NCBI GenBank assembly: GCA_030683005.1
Contig: JAUXMY010000030.1
Span: 60,829-124,828 of the forward strand
Origin: Caulobacter sp.
GTDB lineage: Bacteria; Pseudomonadota; Alphaproteobacteria; Caulobacterales; Caulobacteraceae
DNA: 64,000 bases
Direction of reading: 5' to 3'
The first letter of the stretch is position 1; each line of letters starts with the position of its first letter. Positions 54,715 through 63,463 of this stretch are shown piece after piece. The notes beneath the pieces were generated by a model, which saw only the letters and a list, made by a program, of their open reading frames with translations, was not told the origin of the DNA and made no database searches. The translations under genes and the position numbers were made by a program.

Positions 54715-56073
54715 TCAGTAGCCGTCGGGCAGATCGTCCTCGGCCTCGATCTCCTTCTTGGAGACCTTCTTGTCCTTGACGGTGGCCTTGCCGAAGATCA
54801 GCTCGACGACCTTGTCCTCGTAGAGGGGCGCGCGCAGCTGGGCCTGGGCGTTGGGGTTGGAGCGGAAGAACTCGAACACCTGCTGCGCCTGCTGGCCGTA
54901 CTGCATGGCTTCACGCTGCATGGCCTGCATCAGTTCCTGGTCGGTGACCTGGACGTTCTCCCGGCGGCCGATCTCGGCCAGAACCAGGCCCAGGCGCACG
55001 CGGCGACCGGCGATGCGGCGGTACTCTTCCTTGAGCTGGTCGTCGGTCTTCTCGGCGTCTTCCGGCGGCACGTTCCCGGCCGCCTTGTCCTGCTCGACCT
55101 GTTGCCAGATGCCGGCGAACTCGGCGTCGACCATCTTCGGCGGCAGGTCGAAGGTGTGACCCTTGTCCAGTTCGTCGAGCAGGGCGCGCTTGAGCTTGAA
55201 GCGCGACTGGTTGTCGTAGCCCTGCTGCAGGTTCTTGCTGAGCGTTTCCTTCAGCGTCGCCAAGTCCGACAGACCGAGGCGCTTGGCCAGCTCGTCGTCC
55301 GGCTCGGCGTCGACCGGCGCGCGGACTTCATGGACCTTCACGGCGAACTCGGCGTCCTTGCCGGCCAGTTCCTCGGATTGATACGGGGTCGGGAAGGTCA
55401 CCTTGACCACCACCTCGTCGCCCGGCTTGGCGCCGACCAGCTGGCCTTCGAAGCCCGGGATGAACTGGCCCGAGCCGAGCGTCAGCTCGAAGCCCTCGCC
55501 CTTGCCGCCCGGGAACTCGACGCCGTCGACGCTGCCGACGAAGTCGATCAGCACCTGGTCGCCGTCCTTGGCCTTCAGCGACTTGCCGGTGCGTGGCGCG
55601 AAGGTCTTCGCCTGCTTGGCCAGGTCGGCCAGGGCCTCGTCGACTTCCTTCTCGCTCGGGCTGTAGACCGGGCGGGTCAGCTTGATCGAGGCGATATCGA
55701 TCGGCTCGAAATCAGGCATCAGCTCAAGCGACAGTTCGTAGGACAGGTCGACGCCGCCGGCGATGACCTTCTCCATGTCGGACTCGGGCTTCAGGTCGGG
55801 CTGCGAGGCGGGACGCAGCTTGTTATCGTCCAGCACCTTCTGGGTGGTCTCGTTGAGGGCCTGTTCGATGACTTCCTGCATCAACGCCTTGCCATGCACG
55901 CGCTTGACGTGGGCGGCCGGGACCTTGCCCTTGCGGAAGCCCTTGATGTTCATCTGCGGCGCGATCTCGGCGATCCGGGCGTCCAGGCGCGCGGCGAGCT
56001 CGTCGGCGGGAACAGTGACGCCGTAAACGCGGCTGAGGCCTTCACCAGACTTTTCAACGATCTGCATCGACAT
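54715..56073 (-). CDS. tig: Trigger factor, ribosome-bound chaperone and prolyl isomerase
   Basis: 452 residues. N-terminal ribosome-binding domain with the signature GFRKGKVP (45-52), a central FKBP domain ([36 protein letters not shown]) and a helical C-terminal arm. It meets nascent chains at the exit tunnel and catalyses proline isomerisation. The C-terminus adds an acidic tail, [17 protein letters not shown] 56073 (GGGA upstream) chosen; ATG 56067 is close. Frames extending to 56241 are not credible. Usually precedes clpP, but not here. Confidence 0.95.
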   Translation of the reverse strand: MSMQIVEKSGEGLSRVYGVTVPADELAARLDARIAEIAPQMNIKGFRKGKVPAAHVKRVHGKALMQEVIEQALNETTQKVLDDNKLRPASQPDLKPESDMEKVIAGGVDLSYELSLELMPDFEPIDIASIKLTRPVYSPSEKEVDEALADLAKQAKTFAPRTGKSLKAKDGDQVLIDFVGSVDGVEFPGGKGEGFELTLGSGQFIPGFEGQLVGAKPGDEVVVKVTFPTPYQSEELAGKDAEFAVKVHEVRAPVDAEPDDELAKRLGLSDLATLKETLSKNLQQGYDNQSRFKLKRALLDELDKGHTFDLPPKMVDAEFAGIWQQVEQDKAAGNVPPEDAEKTDDQLKEEYRRIAGRRVRLGLVLAEIGRRENVQVTDQELMQAMQREAMQYGQQAQQVFEFFRSNPNAQAQLRAPLYEDKVVELIFGKATVKDKKVSKKEIEAEDDLPDGY

Positions 56074-56276
56074 TCTTTGAGTCCCGGACGACCGGCCCGG
56101 GGGCCGCTTCATCCGCCTTGGAGTGGAAACGGGTAGCGCGCCCGGATCAGGGCGGCGCAAAGCGGTGGCCCTTATGTCACGCGCCGCTTTGAGGGCCAAG
56201 TGCGAGTTTTGGGGCAGGCGCTGACGACCAACCCGTGGCACTATCCGCCCGCGCTGCTCGCCAAACGGGAGTTCCG

Positions 56277-56660
56277 ATGCTCGCCCTCCGGATCACGATC
56301 AACAACCAGCCGCCGGTCACGGCCGGCGAGGAGCACTGGCGGCTGCTTCACGCCAATGTCGTCCTGGGCCGGCGCATTGAAGGCAGGGACGACCACGACG
56401 ACCTGCACATGCACCTCGGCGGCCTGGCGGAGACGCCGGGCGACCCGGCCGAGCACCTCCGCTGGCCGATGCCCGAACTGGCGGTGGGAGACATCGTGAC
56501 GATCGAGGTGGTCGACGCCGAGGCGGTCGACCCGCCGGCCCATCGGTTCAATGTCGACGCCCCCCTGCCGCAGATGGGCTTCACGCCCGAAGAATGGCGG
56601 GCGATCCAGCACCGCGAGTACCTGAGACTGAAAGCCAGGTTCGAGCCCGACGGCGGCTGA
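56277..56660 (+). CDS. Small hypothetical cytoplasmic protein
   Basis: 127 residues, no signal or membrane segment, rich in His/Asp/Glu: [22 protein letters not shown] and [20 protein letters not shown]. The C-terminal half ends [21 protein letters not shown]. Codon use is natural for the region. No family recognised. ATG 56277 chosen; upstream in-frame ATG 56235 adds an unlikely N-terminus. The tRNA-Leu gene follows in the opposite orientation. Confidence 0.65.
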   Translation: MLALRITINNQPPVTAGEEHWRLLHANVVLGRRIEGRDDHDDLHMHLGGLAETPGDPAEHLRWPMPELAVGDIVTIEVVDAEAVDPPAHRFNVDAPLPQMGFTPEEWRAIQHREYLRLKARFEPDGG

Positions 56661-56709
56661 CCCCGTCGAGGCCCGGGCTTCGGACAGGGGGCCACGGGGT
56701 GAAGTGGGA

Positions 56710-56794
56710 TGGTGCGGATGAGAGGACTCGAACCTCCACGCCTCGCGGCGCTGGAACCTAAATCCAGTGCGTCTACCAGTTCCGCCACATCCGC
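56710..56794 (-). tRNA. tRNA-Leu(TAG)
   Basis: Minus strand: acceptor GCGGATG (56788-56794) pairs with CATCCGC (56714-56720), discriminator A and encoded CCA at 56710-56712. The anticodon loop TTTAGGT between CTGGA/TCCAG gives TAG (56758-56760). D-loop GGCGGAACTGGTAGACGC, long variable arm GCGCCGCGAGGCGT and T-loop GGTTCGAGTCC fit a leucine tRNA. Reads CUA and probably other CUN codons. Confidence 0.97.
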
Positions 56795-56922
56795 AGGTTC
56801 GCCCGGGGCTTAGGCGAGGCTTGGAGGCGACGCAAGTCGTCGGCGCCCGGCGCGGGCGGGATAGCGCTTGCGATACAGGCACGCCCGGCGGACCATCGCC
56901 GAAACAGGACGGGGAAACGCGC

Positions 56923-57966
56923 ATGAACCTGCAACCGACGACGCCCGAAGCCATCCTCGAGCCGGACCTGCCGATCATCGATCCGCACCATCACCTGTGG
57001 GACCGCCCGTCCCTGCCGCCGGCGCGGGAGGGCGGGCATGCGTTCGAGGACGTGATCCGGCTGACGCCCCGCTATCTGCTGGACGAGTTGCGGGCCGACG
57101 CGGGCAGCGGCCACAATGTCATCGGCACCGTCTACATCCAGTGCGGCGCCTTCTACCGCGCCGACGCTGAAGCCGCGATGGCCCCGGTCGGCGAGGTCGA
57201 GTTCGTCAACGGCGTGGCGGCGATGAGCGCCAGCGGCATCTATGGCCCGCTGCGCGCCTGCGCCGGGATCGTCGGTCATGCCGACCTGCTGCTCGGCGAG
57301 GGCGTCGCGCGGGTGCTGGAGGCGGAGATCGCGGCCGGCGGCGGCCGCTTTCGCGGCATCCGCCACATGGTGGCCAGCGATCCCGATCCGGCCGTGCTGG
57401 GCCCGATGGCGCATACGCCGGGCGGGCTGATGGCCGAAAGCCGGTTCCGGGAGGGCTTCGCCCGCCTCGCGCCGCTGGGTCTGACCTTCGACGCCTGGCT
57501 GCTGGAGCCGCAACTGCCGGGCCTGATCGACCTGGCCCGCGCCTTCCCCGGCCAGGACATCGTGCTGGACCATGTCGGGACGCCGCTGGGCGTCGGGGCC
57601 TATTCCGGCAAGCTGGCGGAGCGGTTCGACATCTGGCGCGAGAACATCCGCGAACTGGCGAAGTCGCCGAAGGTGACCGTGAAGCTGGGCGGGCTGGCCA
57701 TGCCGTTCGCGGGCTTTCCGGGCCTGGACGGACGGGCGCGGCCGGGCTCCCAGGCGCTGGCCGACCTCTGGCGCCCCTATATCGAGACCTGCATCGAGGC
57801 CTTCGGCCCGGACCGCTGCATGTTCGAGAGCAACTTCCCGGTCGACCGCTGGGGCTGCGACTACGCGACGCTGTGGAACGCCTTCAAGCGGATCGCCGCC
57901 GGTGCGTCGGAAAGCGAGAAGGCGGACCTGTTCACCGGGACGGCGCGGCGGTTCTATGGGCTATAG
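56923..57966 (+). CDS. Amidohydrolase-family TIM-barrel hydrolase (amidohydrolase_2)
   Basis: 347 residues. Metal motif IIDPHHHLWDRP at the N-terminus, RGIRHMV, FDAWLLEPQL, IVLDHVGTP and the C-terminal MFESNFPVDR. These define the ACMS-decarboxylase/2-pyrone-4,6-dicarboxylate-lactonase subgroup of amidohydrolases, which act on lactones and aromatic-pathway intermediates. ATG 56923 with GGGGAAA upstream. No pathway partners adjacent, so the substrate is open. Confidence 0.87.
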   Translation: MNLQPTTPEAILEPDLPIIDPHHHLWDRPSLPPAREGGHAFEDVIRLTPRYLLDELRADAGSGHNVIGTVYIQCGAFYRADAEAAMAPVGEVEFVNGVAAMSASGIYGPLRACAGIVGHADLLLGEGVARVLEAEIAAGGGRFRGIRHMVASDPDPAVLGPMAHTPGGLMAESRFREGFARLAPLGLTFDAWLLEPQLPGLIDLARAFPGQDIVLDHVGTPLGVGAYSGKLAERFDIWRENIRELAKSPKVTVKLGGLAMPFAGFPGLDGRARPGSQALADLWRPYIETCIEAFGPDRCMFESNFPVDRWGCDYATLWNAFKRIAAGASESEKADLFTGTARRFYGL

Positions 57967-57970
57967 CCAT

Positions 57971-58105
57971 GCTCTCCCCGTGGGAGAGCTGTCAGGGCGG
58001 AGCCCTGACTGAGAGGGAGACACGGCGGCAGCTGTCTGGCCGCTGCTTTTCCCTCTCCGACCTCGCTCCGCGAGGCCACCTCTCCCACGAGGGAGAGGAA
58101 GAAGG
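57971..58105. repeat. Palindromic intergenic repeat, type C
   Basis: Outer arms CTCTCCCCGTGGGAGAG and CTCTCCCACGAGGGAGAG enclose smaller palindromes (GTCAGGGC/GCCCTGAC and CCTCGCTCCGCGAGG). It lies between convergent genes and can fold into a branched hairpin. Similar arms, not sequence-identical, occur in the type D repeat before pgk. Confidence 0.65.
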
Positions 58106-58106
58106 A

Positions 58107-58277
58107 TCAACGCGCCATCCAGGGCTTGGACTTGCCGGTCTGCTGAGCCGCCGCCTGCCGGCGCTGGAACTTGCCGCCGCGCGGGGCGGCGGGCTTGGCG
58201 GAAAGCGCGGCCTTCTTCAGCCGCAGCGCCTTCTGCATCGGCGTCTCGTCGGGCGGCGGGGGCTGGTCGTCGGACAT
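58107..58277 (-). CDS. Small basic protein, 56 residues, conserved-looking
   Basis: Minus-strand gene. Begins MSDDQPPPPDETPMQKALRL, then a Lys/Ala-rich stretch, GGKFQRRQAA and the end GKSKPWMAR. Third-position GC bias is natural and a GGAG lies 11 bases before the ATG. Small Lys/Arg-rich proteins with the ETPMQKALRLKKAAL-type start and a Lys-Pro-Trp end occur in Caulobacterales as I recall; no function is known. Soluble, likely nucleic-acid or ribosome associated by charge only. Sits between the type C repeat and a divergent ABC transporter. Confidence 0.72.
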   Translation of the reverse strand: MSDDQPPPPDETPMQKALRLKKAALSAKPAAPRGGKFQRRQAAAQQTGKSKPWMAR

Positions 58278-58338
58278 GGCGACGGTTTCTCCGGGGCGCG
58301 CCGCGACGCACGGCGAACTCCCGTGCTACGCCTAGCAC

Positions 58339-59112
58339 ATGGCGCGAACCGATATCGAGATCGCCGGGGTCGAGAAGCGCTATGGCGACCATGTCGCCCT
58401 GGCCGGCGTCACCCTGAGCATCCCCGCGGGGCAGTTCGTGGCCCTGGTCGGCGCGTCGGGGTCCGGCAAGACGACGCTGCTCAAGACCCTGAACCGCCTG
58501 ATCACCCCTGACGCCGGCGGGATTCGCATCGGCGGCGGGGATATCGCCGTCGGCGCGCCCCATCTGCTGCGCCGGCGGATCGGCTACGTCTTCCAGGAGG
58601 TCGGCCTGTTCCCACACCTGACCGTGGGCGAGAACATCGCCGTCACGCCCCGGCTGCTCGGCTGGGCGCCCGAGCGCGTCGCGGCGCTGACCCGGGACCT
58701 GCTGGCGCTCGTAGCCCTGCCCGCCGCCATGGCGAGCCGCGCGCCGGCTGAACTGTCCGGCGGCCAGCGGCAGCGGGTCGGCGTGGCCAGGGCGCTCGCC
58801 GCCGAGCCGGGCATCCTGCTGATGGACGAGCCGTTCGGCGCCCTGGACCCGCTGACCCGCGACGCGCTCGGAACCGACGTGCGGGCGCTGCACGAGCGCC
58901 TGGGCCTGACCACGGTGATGGTCACCCACGACATGGCCGAGGCGGTGCTGCTGGCTGACCGGATCGTGGTGCTGCGCGACGGCGCCGTCGTGGCCGACGG
59001 GGCGCCGGAGGACCTGGTCCGCACCGTCGCCGACGCGGGCGTGCGCGACCTGCTCGACGCCCCGCGTCGCCAGGCGCTGCGTCTGGCCGCGCGGCTGGGA
59101 GGCGGCCAATGA
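58339..59112 (+). CDS. Osmoprotectant-type ABC importer ATPase (OpuCA/ProV-like)
   Basis: 257 residues. Walker A GASGSGKTTLLKTLNRL (the LNRL continuation is typical of the glycine betaine/choline group), signature LSGGQRQRVGVARAL, Walker B ILLMDEPFGALDP and H-loop VTHDMAEA. Lacks the C-terminal CBS pair of ProV/OpuCA. Overlaps the permease gene by four bases. Powers import of betaine, choline or a similar solute. Confidence 0.9.
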   Translation: MARTDIEIAGVEKRYGDHVALAGVTLSIPAGQFVALVGASGSGKTTLLKTLNRLITPDAGGIRIGGGDIAVGAPHLLRRRIGYVFQEVGLFPHLTVGENIAVTPRLLGWAPERVAALTRDLLALVALPAAMASRAPAELSGGQRQRVGVARALAAEPGILLMDEPFGALDPLTRDALGTDVRALHERLGLTTVMVTHDMAEAVLLADRIVVLRDGAVVADGAPEDLVRTVADAGVRDLLDAPRRQALRLAARLGGGQ

Positions 59113-60650
59113 ACGAGGCCTTCGCCCTGCTGCCCGGTTACCTGGCCTGGCATGTGCTGCTCAGCGCCTCCGCCCTGGTCCTGGGCGCCGCAATCAGTCT
59201 GCCGCTGGCCGTGGCCGCCAGCCGCAATCCGCGCCTGCGTTGGCCCTTGCTGGCCGGCGCCGGGCTCATCCAGACCATTCCCAGCCTGGCCCTGCTGGCG
59301 CTGTTCTTCCCGCTGCTGTTGGCGATCTCGCGGTTGACCGAGAGCATCACCGGCCACGGCTTCTCGGCGCTGGGATTCCTGCCCTCGCTGCTGGCGCTGA
59401 CGCTCTACGCGGTGCTGCCCATCCTGCGGACCGCCACGACCGGGCTGATGGGCGTCGATCCGGCGGTGCGCGAGGCGGCCGACGGCGTCGGCATGACACC
59501 GCGCCAGAAGCTATGGCGGGTGGAGCTGCCGCTGGCCCTGCCGGTGATCATGGCCGGGGTGCGCACCGCCGCGGTCTGGACCATCGGGGCGGCTACACTG
59601 TCGACCCCGGTCGGCCAGACGAGTCTGGGCAACTACATCTTCGCCGGACTGCAGACCGAGAACTGGATCTTCGTGCTGTTCGGCTGCGCCGCCTCGGCGA
59701 CGCTGGCCATCTGCGCCGACCAGCTGCTGGGCCTGATGGAGGCGGGCGCCGCGCGGCGGGACCGGCGGCGCGTAGTCGCCGGCGGCGCGGGCCTGCTGAT
59801 CGGCGTCGCCATCGCCCTGCTGCCGCTGGTCAGCTTCGGCAAGCCGGCGGGCTACGTCGTGGGGGCCAAGAACTTCTCCGAGCAGTACATCCTGGCCGAA
59901 CTGATCGCCGGACGACTCGAGCGCGACGGCGCCCATGTCAGTCGCAAGGAAGACCTGGGCAGCGCCGTGGCCTACCGCGCCCTCGCGGCCGGAGAGATCG
60001 ACGTCTACGTCGACTACAGCGGCACCCTGTGGACCAACGTGCTGGGCCGGACGGACAATCCCGGCCGCGAGGCGGTGGTGGCCGAACTGACCACCCGGCT
60101 GAAGGCCCGCGACGGCGTGGTGGTGCTGGGCTCGCTCGGCTTCGAGAACGCCTACGCCTTCGCCATGCGCCGGGACCGGGCCGAGGCCCTGGGCGTGACG
60201 TCGCTGGCCGATCTGGCGCGCCTGTCGCCCCGGCTGAAGCTGGGCTCCGACATCGAGTTCCTGTCGCGGCCGGAATGGAAGGGCGTCGACGCCGCCTACG
60301 GCTTTTCCTTCGGCCGGGAGACCAGTTACCAGCCGACCTTCATGTACCGTGCCCTGGCCAGCGGCGACGTCGACGTCATCTCCGCCTTCTCCAGCGACGG
60401 CCGCATCGCCGCCGACGACCTGGTGGTGCTGACCGACCCGAAGGCCGCCCTGCCCCCGTACGACGCGGTGGTGCTGGTGTCGCCCAAGCGCGCGGGCGAC
60501 GCGCGGCTGATGGCGGTGCTGGAGCCGCTGATCGGCGCGGTCAGCGTCGAGGCGATGCGGACCGCCAACTACAGCGTCGACCGCGACGCCGGGAAGGCTA
60601 CGCCGGCCGGAGCGGCGCGAGTTCTGGAAGCAGACCTAAGGCTCAAATAG
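59109..60650 (+). CDS. Fused permease and substrate-binding protein of an osmoprotectant ABC importer
   Basis: 513 residues. Residues about 1-215 are an OpuCB-type permease (five to six helices; EAADGVGMTPRQKLWRVELP is the EAA loop; GNYIFAGLQT). A linking helix (about 222-245) is followed by an OpuCC/OpuAC-type binding domain: VVGAKNFSEQYILAELIA, RALAAGEIDVYVDYSGTLW, and GDVDVISAFSSDGRI. The usual separate genes are thus one polypeptide, with the binding domain tethered on the periplasmic side. Overlaps the ATPase gene by four bases. Confidence 0.9.
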   Translation: MNEAFALLPGYLAWHVLLSASALVLGAAISLPLAVAASRNPRLRWPLLAGAGLIQTIPSLALLALFFPLLLAISRLTESITGHGFSALGFLPSLLALTLYAVLPILRTATTGLMGVDPAVREAADGVGMTPRQKLWRVELPLALPVIMAGVRTAAVWTIGAATLSTPVGQTSLGNYIFAGLQTENWIFVLFGCAASATLAICADQLLGLMEAGAARRDRRRVVAGGAGLLIGVAIALLPLVSFGKPAGYVVGAKNFSEQYILAELIAGRLERDGAHVSRKEDLGSAVAYRALAAGEIDVYVDYSGTLWTNVLGRTDNPGREAVVAELTTRLKARDGVVVLGSLGFENAYAFAMRRDRAEALGVTSLADLARLSPRLKLGSDIEFLSRPEWKGVDAAYGFSFGRETSYQPTFMYRALASGDVDVISAFSSDGRIAADDLVVLTDPKAALPPYDAVVLVSPKRAGDARLMAVLEPLIGAVSVEAMRTANYSVDRDAGKATPAGAARVLEADLRLK

Positions 60651-61680
60651 CCCCGTTTCCCCGGCGAAGGCCGGGGCCCATCTTCCATCCATCGGGAGCG
60701 CCTTCCGGCGATCCGGGAGCCGCATGGATCCCGGCGAAGGTGTTGTGTCCCGGGAGGTTGTCGAGCACTTCGGCGGGGGCTTTGTGGCCCAGGCATCGCA
60801 GTCGGGTTCGATTGTAGTCCTTCACGAAGGTGAGGATGAAGGTGTCGCGCTGAGCGGTGTCTGCGAAGCGGTTCTTGCCGCCGTTCGCGCCGGAGGGGGT
60901 ATGGCCCCGGATGGCGTCGGCCAGACGTCGATTGAAGCGCTCGACCATGCCGTTGGTTTGCGGCCGGTACGGCTTGGTCAGCCTGTGCTTGATGGCGTGG
61001 TCCTGGCAGACCCTGTCGAAGGGATGGTTGCCGGTCCCCTTGTCCCGCGTCCGCCATCGCGCATCGCCGAAGCGGTCGGTGAACTCCGAGCCGTTGTCGG
61101 TCAGGACCGTATGGACGGGGTAGCCGAAGGCCTGCAGGAAGCGCCGCAGGCAGCCGGCGACGGTCTGGCCGCTGCGCTCCTGGATGATCTCGGCGTGGAC
61201 GAAGCGCGTCGTGCGCTCGATGGCCACGAAGACATAGGCGGGCCTGCGCTCAAGACGCGGCAGGTGCTTGAGATCGACATGCACATAGCCGAACGGCGTG
61301 GGGTCGAAGGTCTGGGCCGGCGGCTCGGAGGCCCGCGCCTTGCCCGATACGCCCCGGCGCTTGAGGCAGCGGTGCAGGGCCGAGCGGGAGATGTCGGGAC
61401 GCAGGCATCGGCGCATGACCTCCAGCAAATCGTCCAGCGAGAGTCCCAGATCCGTGCGCAGACCCACCGCGATCTCCTCCTCCTCGAAGGAAAAGCCGGT
61501 GGCCAGGGCATGGGGTCTGGACGAGCGGTCAGAGACGTCCCGGCGGGTCTTCCAACGCCGGACCGTCCCCTCGGAAACACCCAGCTCCCGCACCAGCTCG
61601 GCCACGGACAGCGCGCTGCCCTGGATGTAGGCCCGCGTCTTGGGTGTGGTCGCGGCGTTCGCGTGAAGCTTCACAAGCAT
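60643..61680 (-). CDS. IS481-family DDE transposase
   Basis: 345 residues. An N-terminal helix-turn-helix (VAELVRELGVSEGTVRRWKT, about 27-46) is followed by an rve integrase core with the DDE triad: YVHVDLKHL, VLTDNGSEF, and NGMVERFNRRL. The frame continues through the left terminal repeat, which encodes LDNLPGHN, into flanking DNA and stops at 60643, so the last 29 or so residues are not IS-derived. Otherwise intact and possibly active. Confidence 0.9.
   Translation of the reverse strand: MLVKLHANAATTPKTRAYIQGSALSVAELVRELGVSEGTVRRWKTRRDVSDRSSRPHALATGFSFEEEEIAVGLRTDLGLSLDDLLEVMRRCLRPDISRSALHRCLKRRGVSGKARASEPPAQTFDPTPFGYVHVDLKHLPRLERRPAYVFVAIERTTRFVHAEIIQERSGQTVAGCLRRFLQAFGYPVHTVLTDNGSEFTDRFGDARWRTRDKGTGNHPFDRVCQDHAIKHRLTKPYRPQTNGMVERFNRRLADAIRGHTPSGANGGKNRFADTAQRDTFILTFVKDYNRTRLRCLGHKAPAEVLDNLPGHNTFAGIHAAPGSPEGAPDGWKMGPGLRRGNGAI
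60658..60740. repeat. Palindromic intergenic repeat, type E, cut by the IS element
   Basis: CCCCGGCGAAGGCCGGGG near the left and ATGGATCCCGGCGAAGG at the right are typical pieces of a common alphaproteobacterial intergenic repeat. The last part stops exactly at the left end of the IS481 element (60741), and its missing half is not found on the other side. Confidence 0.6.
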
Positions 61681-61751
61681 CGGCGTGCCTCCAGCCAGGC
61701 GATGCCAGACACTACACCGAGTCGATCAACCCAATCTCCCGGGACACAACA
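60741..61751 (-). mobile_element. IS481-family insertion sequence
   Basis: 1,011 bases bounded by 16-bp perfect inverted repeats TGTTGTGTCCCGGGAG (60741-60756) and its complement (61736-61751), which extend imperfectly further inward. It encodes one transposase on the minus strand. No direct target duplication was found (GAAGG on the left, ATCAC on the right), suggesting an old insertion or an adjacent deletion. Confidence 0.85.
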
Positions 61752-61756
61752 ATCAC

Positions 61757-62003
61757 GCGAGCGAACCAGCACCGGTCAGGGCAGTTCGGCGGCTTCGCGG
61801 CGCGACACGGGCTGACGAGGCTGGTCTGGTATGAACCCTTCGAGCGGATGACAAACGCCATCCGCCGAGAGACCCGACTGAAGAAGTACCCTCGCGCCTG
61901 GAAGATCAATCTGATCGAGCGGGAGAACCCGTTCTGGGACGATCTCTATCCCGGCCTGCTTGGCTGGCGCGCTGACAACCCTTGGGGACAGCCTCGACCA
62001 TAA
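61757..62003 (+). pseudogene. GIY-YIG nuclease-family gene, 5' part missing
   Basis: The frame encodes HRSGQFGGFAARHGLTRLVW, YEPFERMTNAIRRETRLKKY and RAWKINLIERENPFWDDLYP: the second half of small UPF0213/YhbQ-type GIY-YIG proteins. The N-terminal GIY-YIG catalytic strands, which should lie just upstream, are absent; the IS481 right end sits there instead. No start codon belongs to it now. Stop TAA at 62001-62003. Confidence 0.8.
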
Positions 62004-62018
62004 CCGCATCCCGGACCT

Positions 62019-62128
62019 CGTCATGGCCCGACTCGTTCGGGCCACCCATGCGTGGTGAGGCTGCCTGTTCACTGGGGCCATCGAGGGCGCCGTGTTCATG
62101 GGTGGCCCGGACAAGCCGGGCCATGACG
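62019..62128. repeat. Palindromic intergenic repeat, type F
   Basis: Two 32-base arms (62019-62050 and 62097-62128) are inverted copies with three mismatches; the core is GTCATGGCCCG...CGGGCCACCCATG. A 46-base centre separates them. Lies between the GIY-YIG remnant and gap. Confidence 0.8.
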
Positions 62129-62280
62129 GTTTAGGTAGTTGAGCTCTGAGTGAGGCGCATCTCTCCGTCACAAACCTTCACCCGATGTGACCCCTCTCTC
62201 CGCCGCCCGGGGTTGACTTCCGGGCCCCCGTCCTCAAAACCCCCGACACTCACAAAAACGTGGTCGGGAGCCCCAAAACC
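62129..62280. other. Leader of the gap gene
   Basis: 152 bases before gap with a possible -35 TTGACT at 62212-62217 but no convincing -10 at the right distance. GGGAG precedes the ATG. No coding frame seen. Confidence 0.35.
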
Positions 62281-63288
<1,008 letters not shown>

Positions 63289-63297
63289 TGACCCGTG

Positions 63298-63451
63298 TGT
63301 CTCCTCCCTGTCGCGCAGCGATGGGGAGGGGGACCGCGAAGCGGTGGAGGGGTTGTTTCCTCCGCACCGAGTTCGGGGCTGAGAGCCCCTCCGTCACGGC
63401 GCAAACGCGCCGCGCCACCTCCCCATTCGCTTCGCGAACAGGGAGGAGACA
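63298..63451. repeat. Palindromic intergenic repeat, type D
   Basis: Perfect 14-bp outer arms TGTCTCCTCCCTGT (63298-63311) and its complement (63438-63451) enclose further inverted pieces (CGCGAAGCG-type and GGGGCTGAGAGCCCC). It occupies nearly all of the gap-pgk spacer; its right end abuts the pgk ribosome site. Confidence 0.75.
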
Positions 63452-63463
63452 GGAAATGCGACC

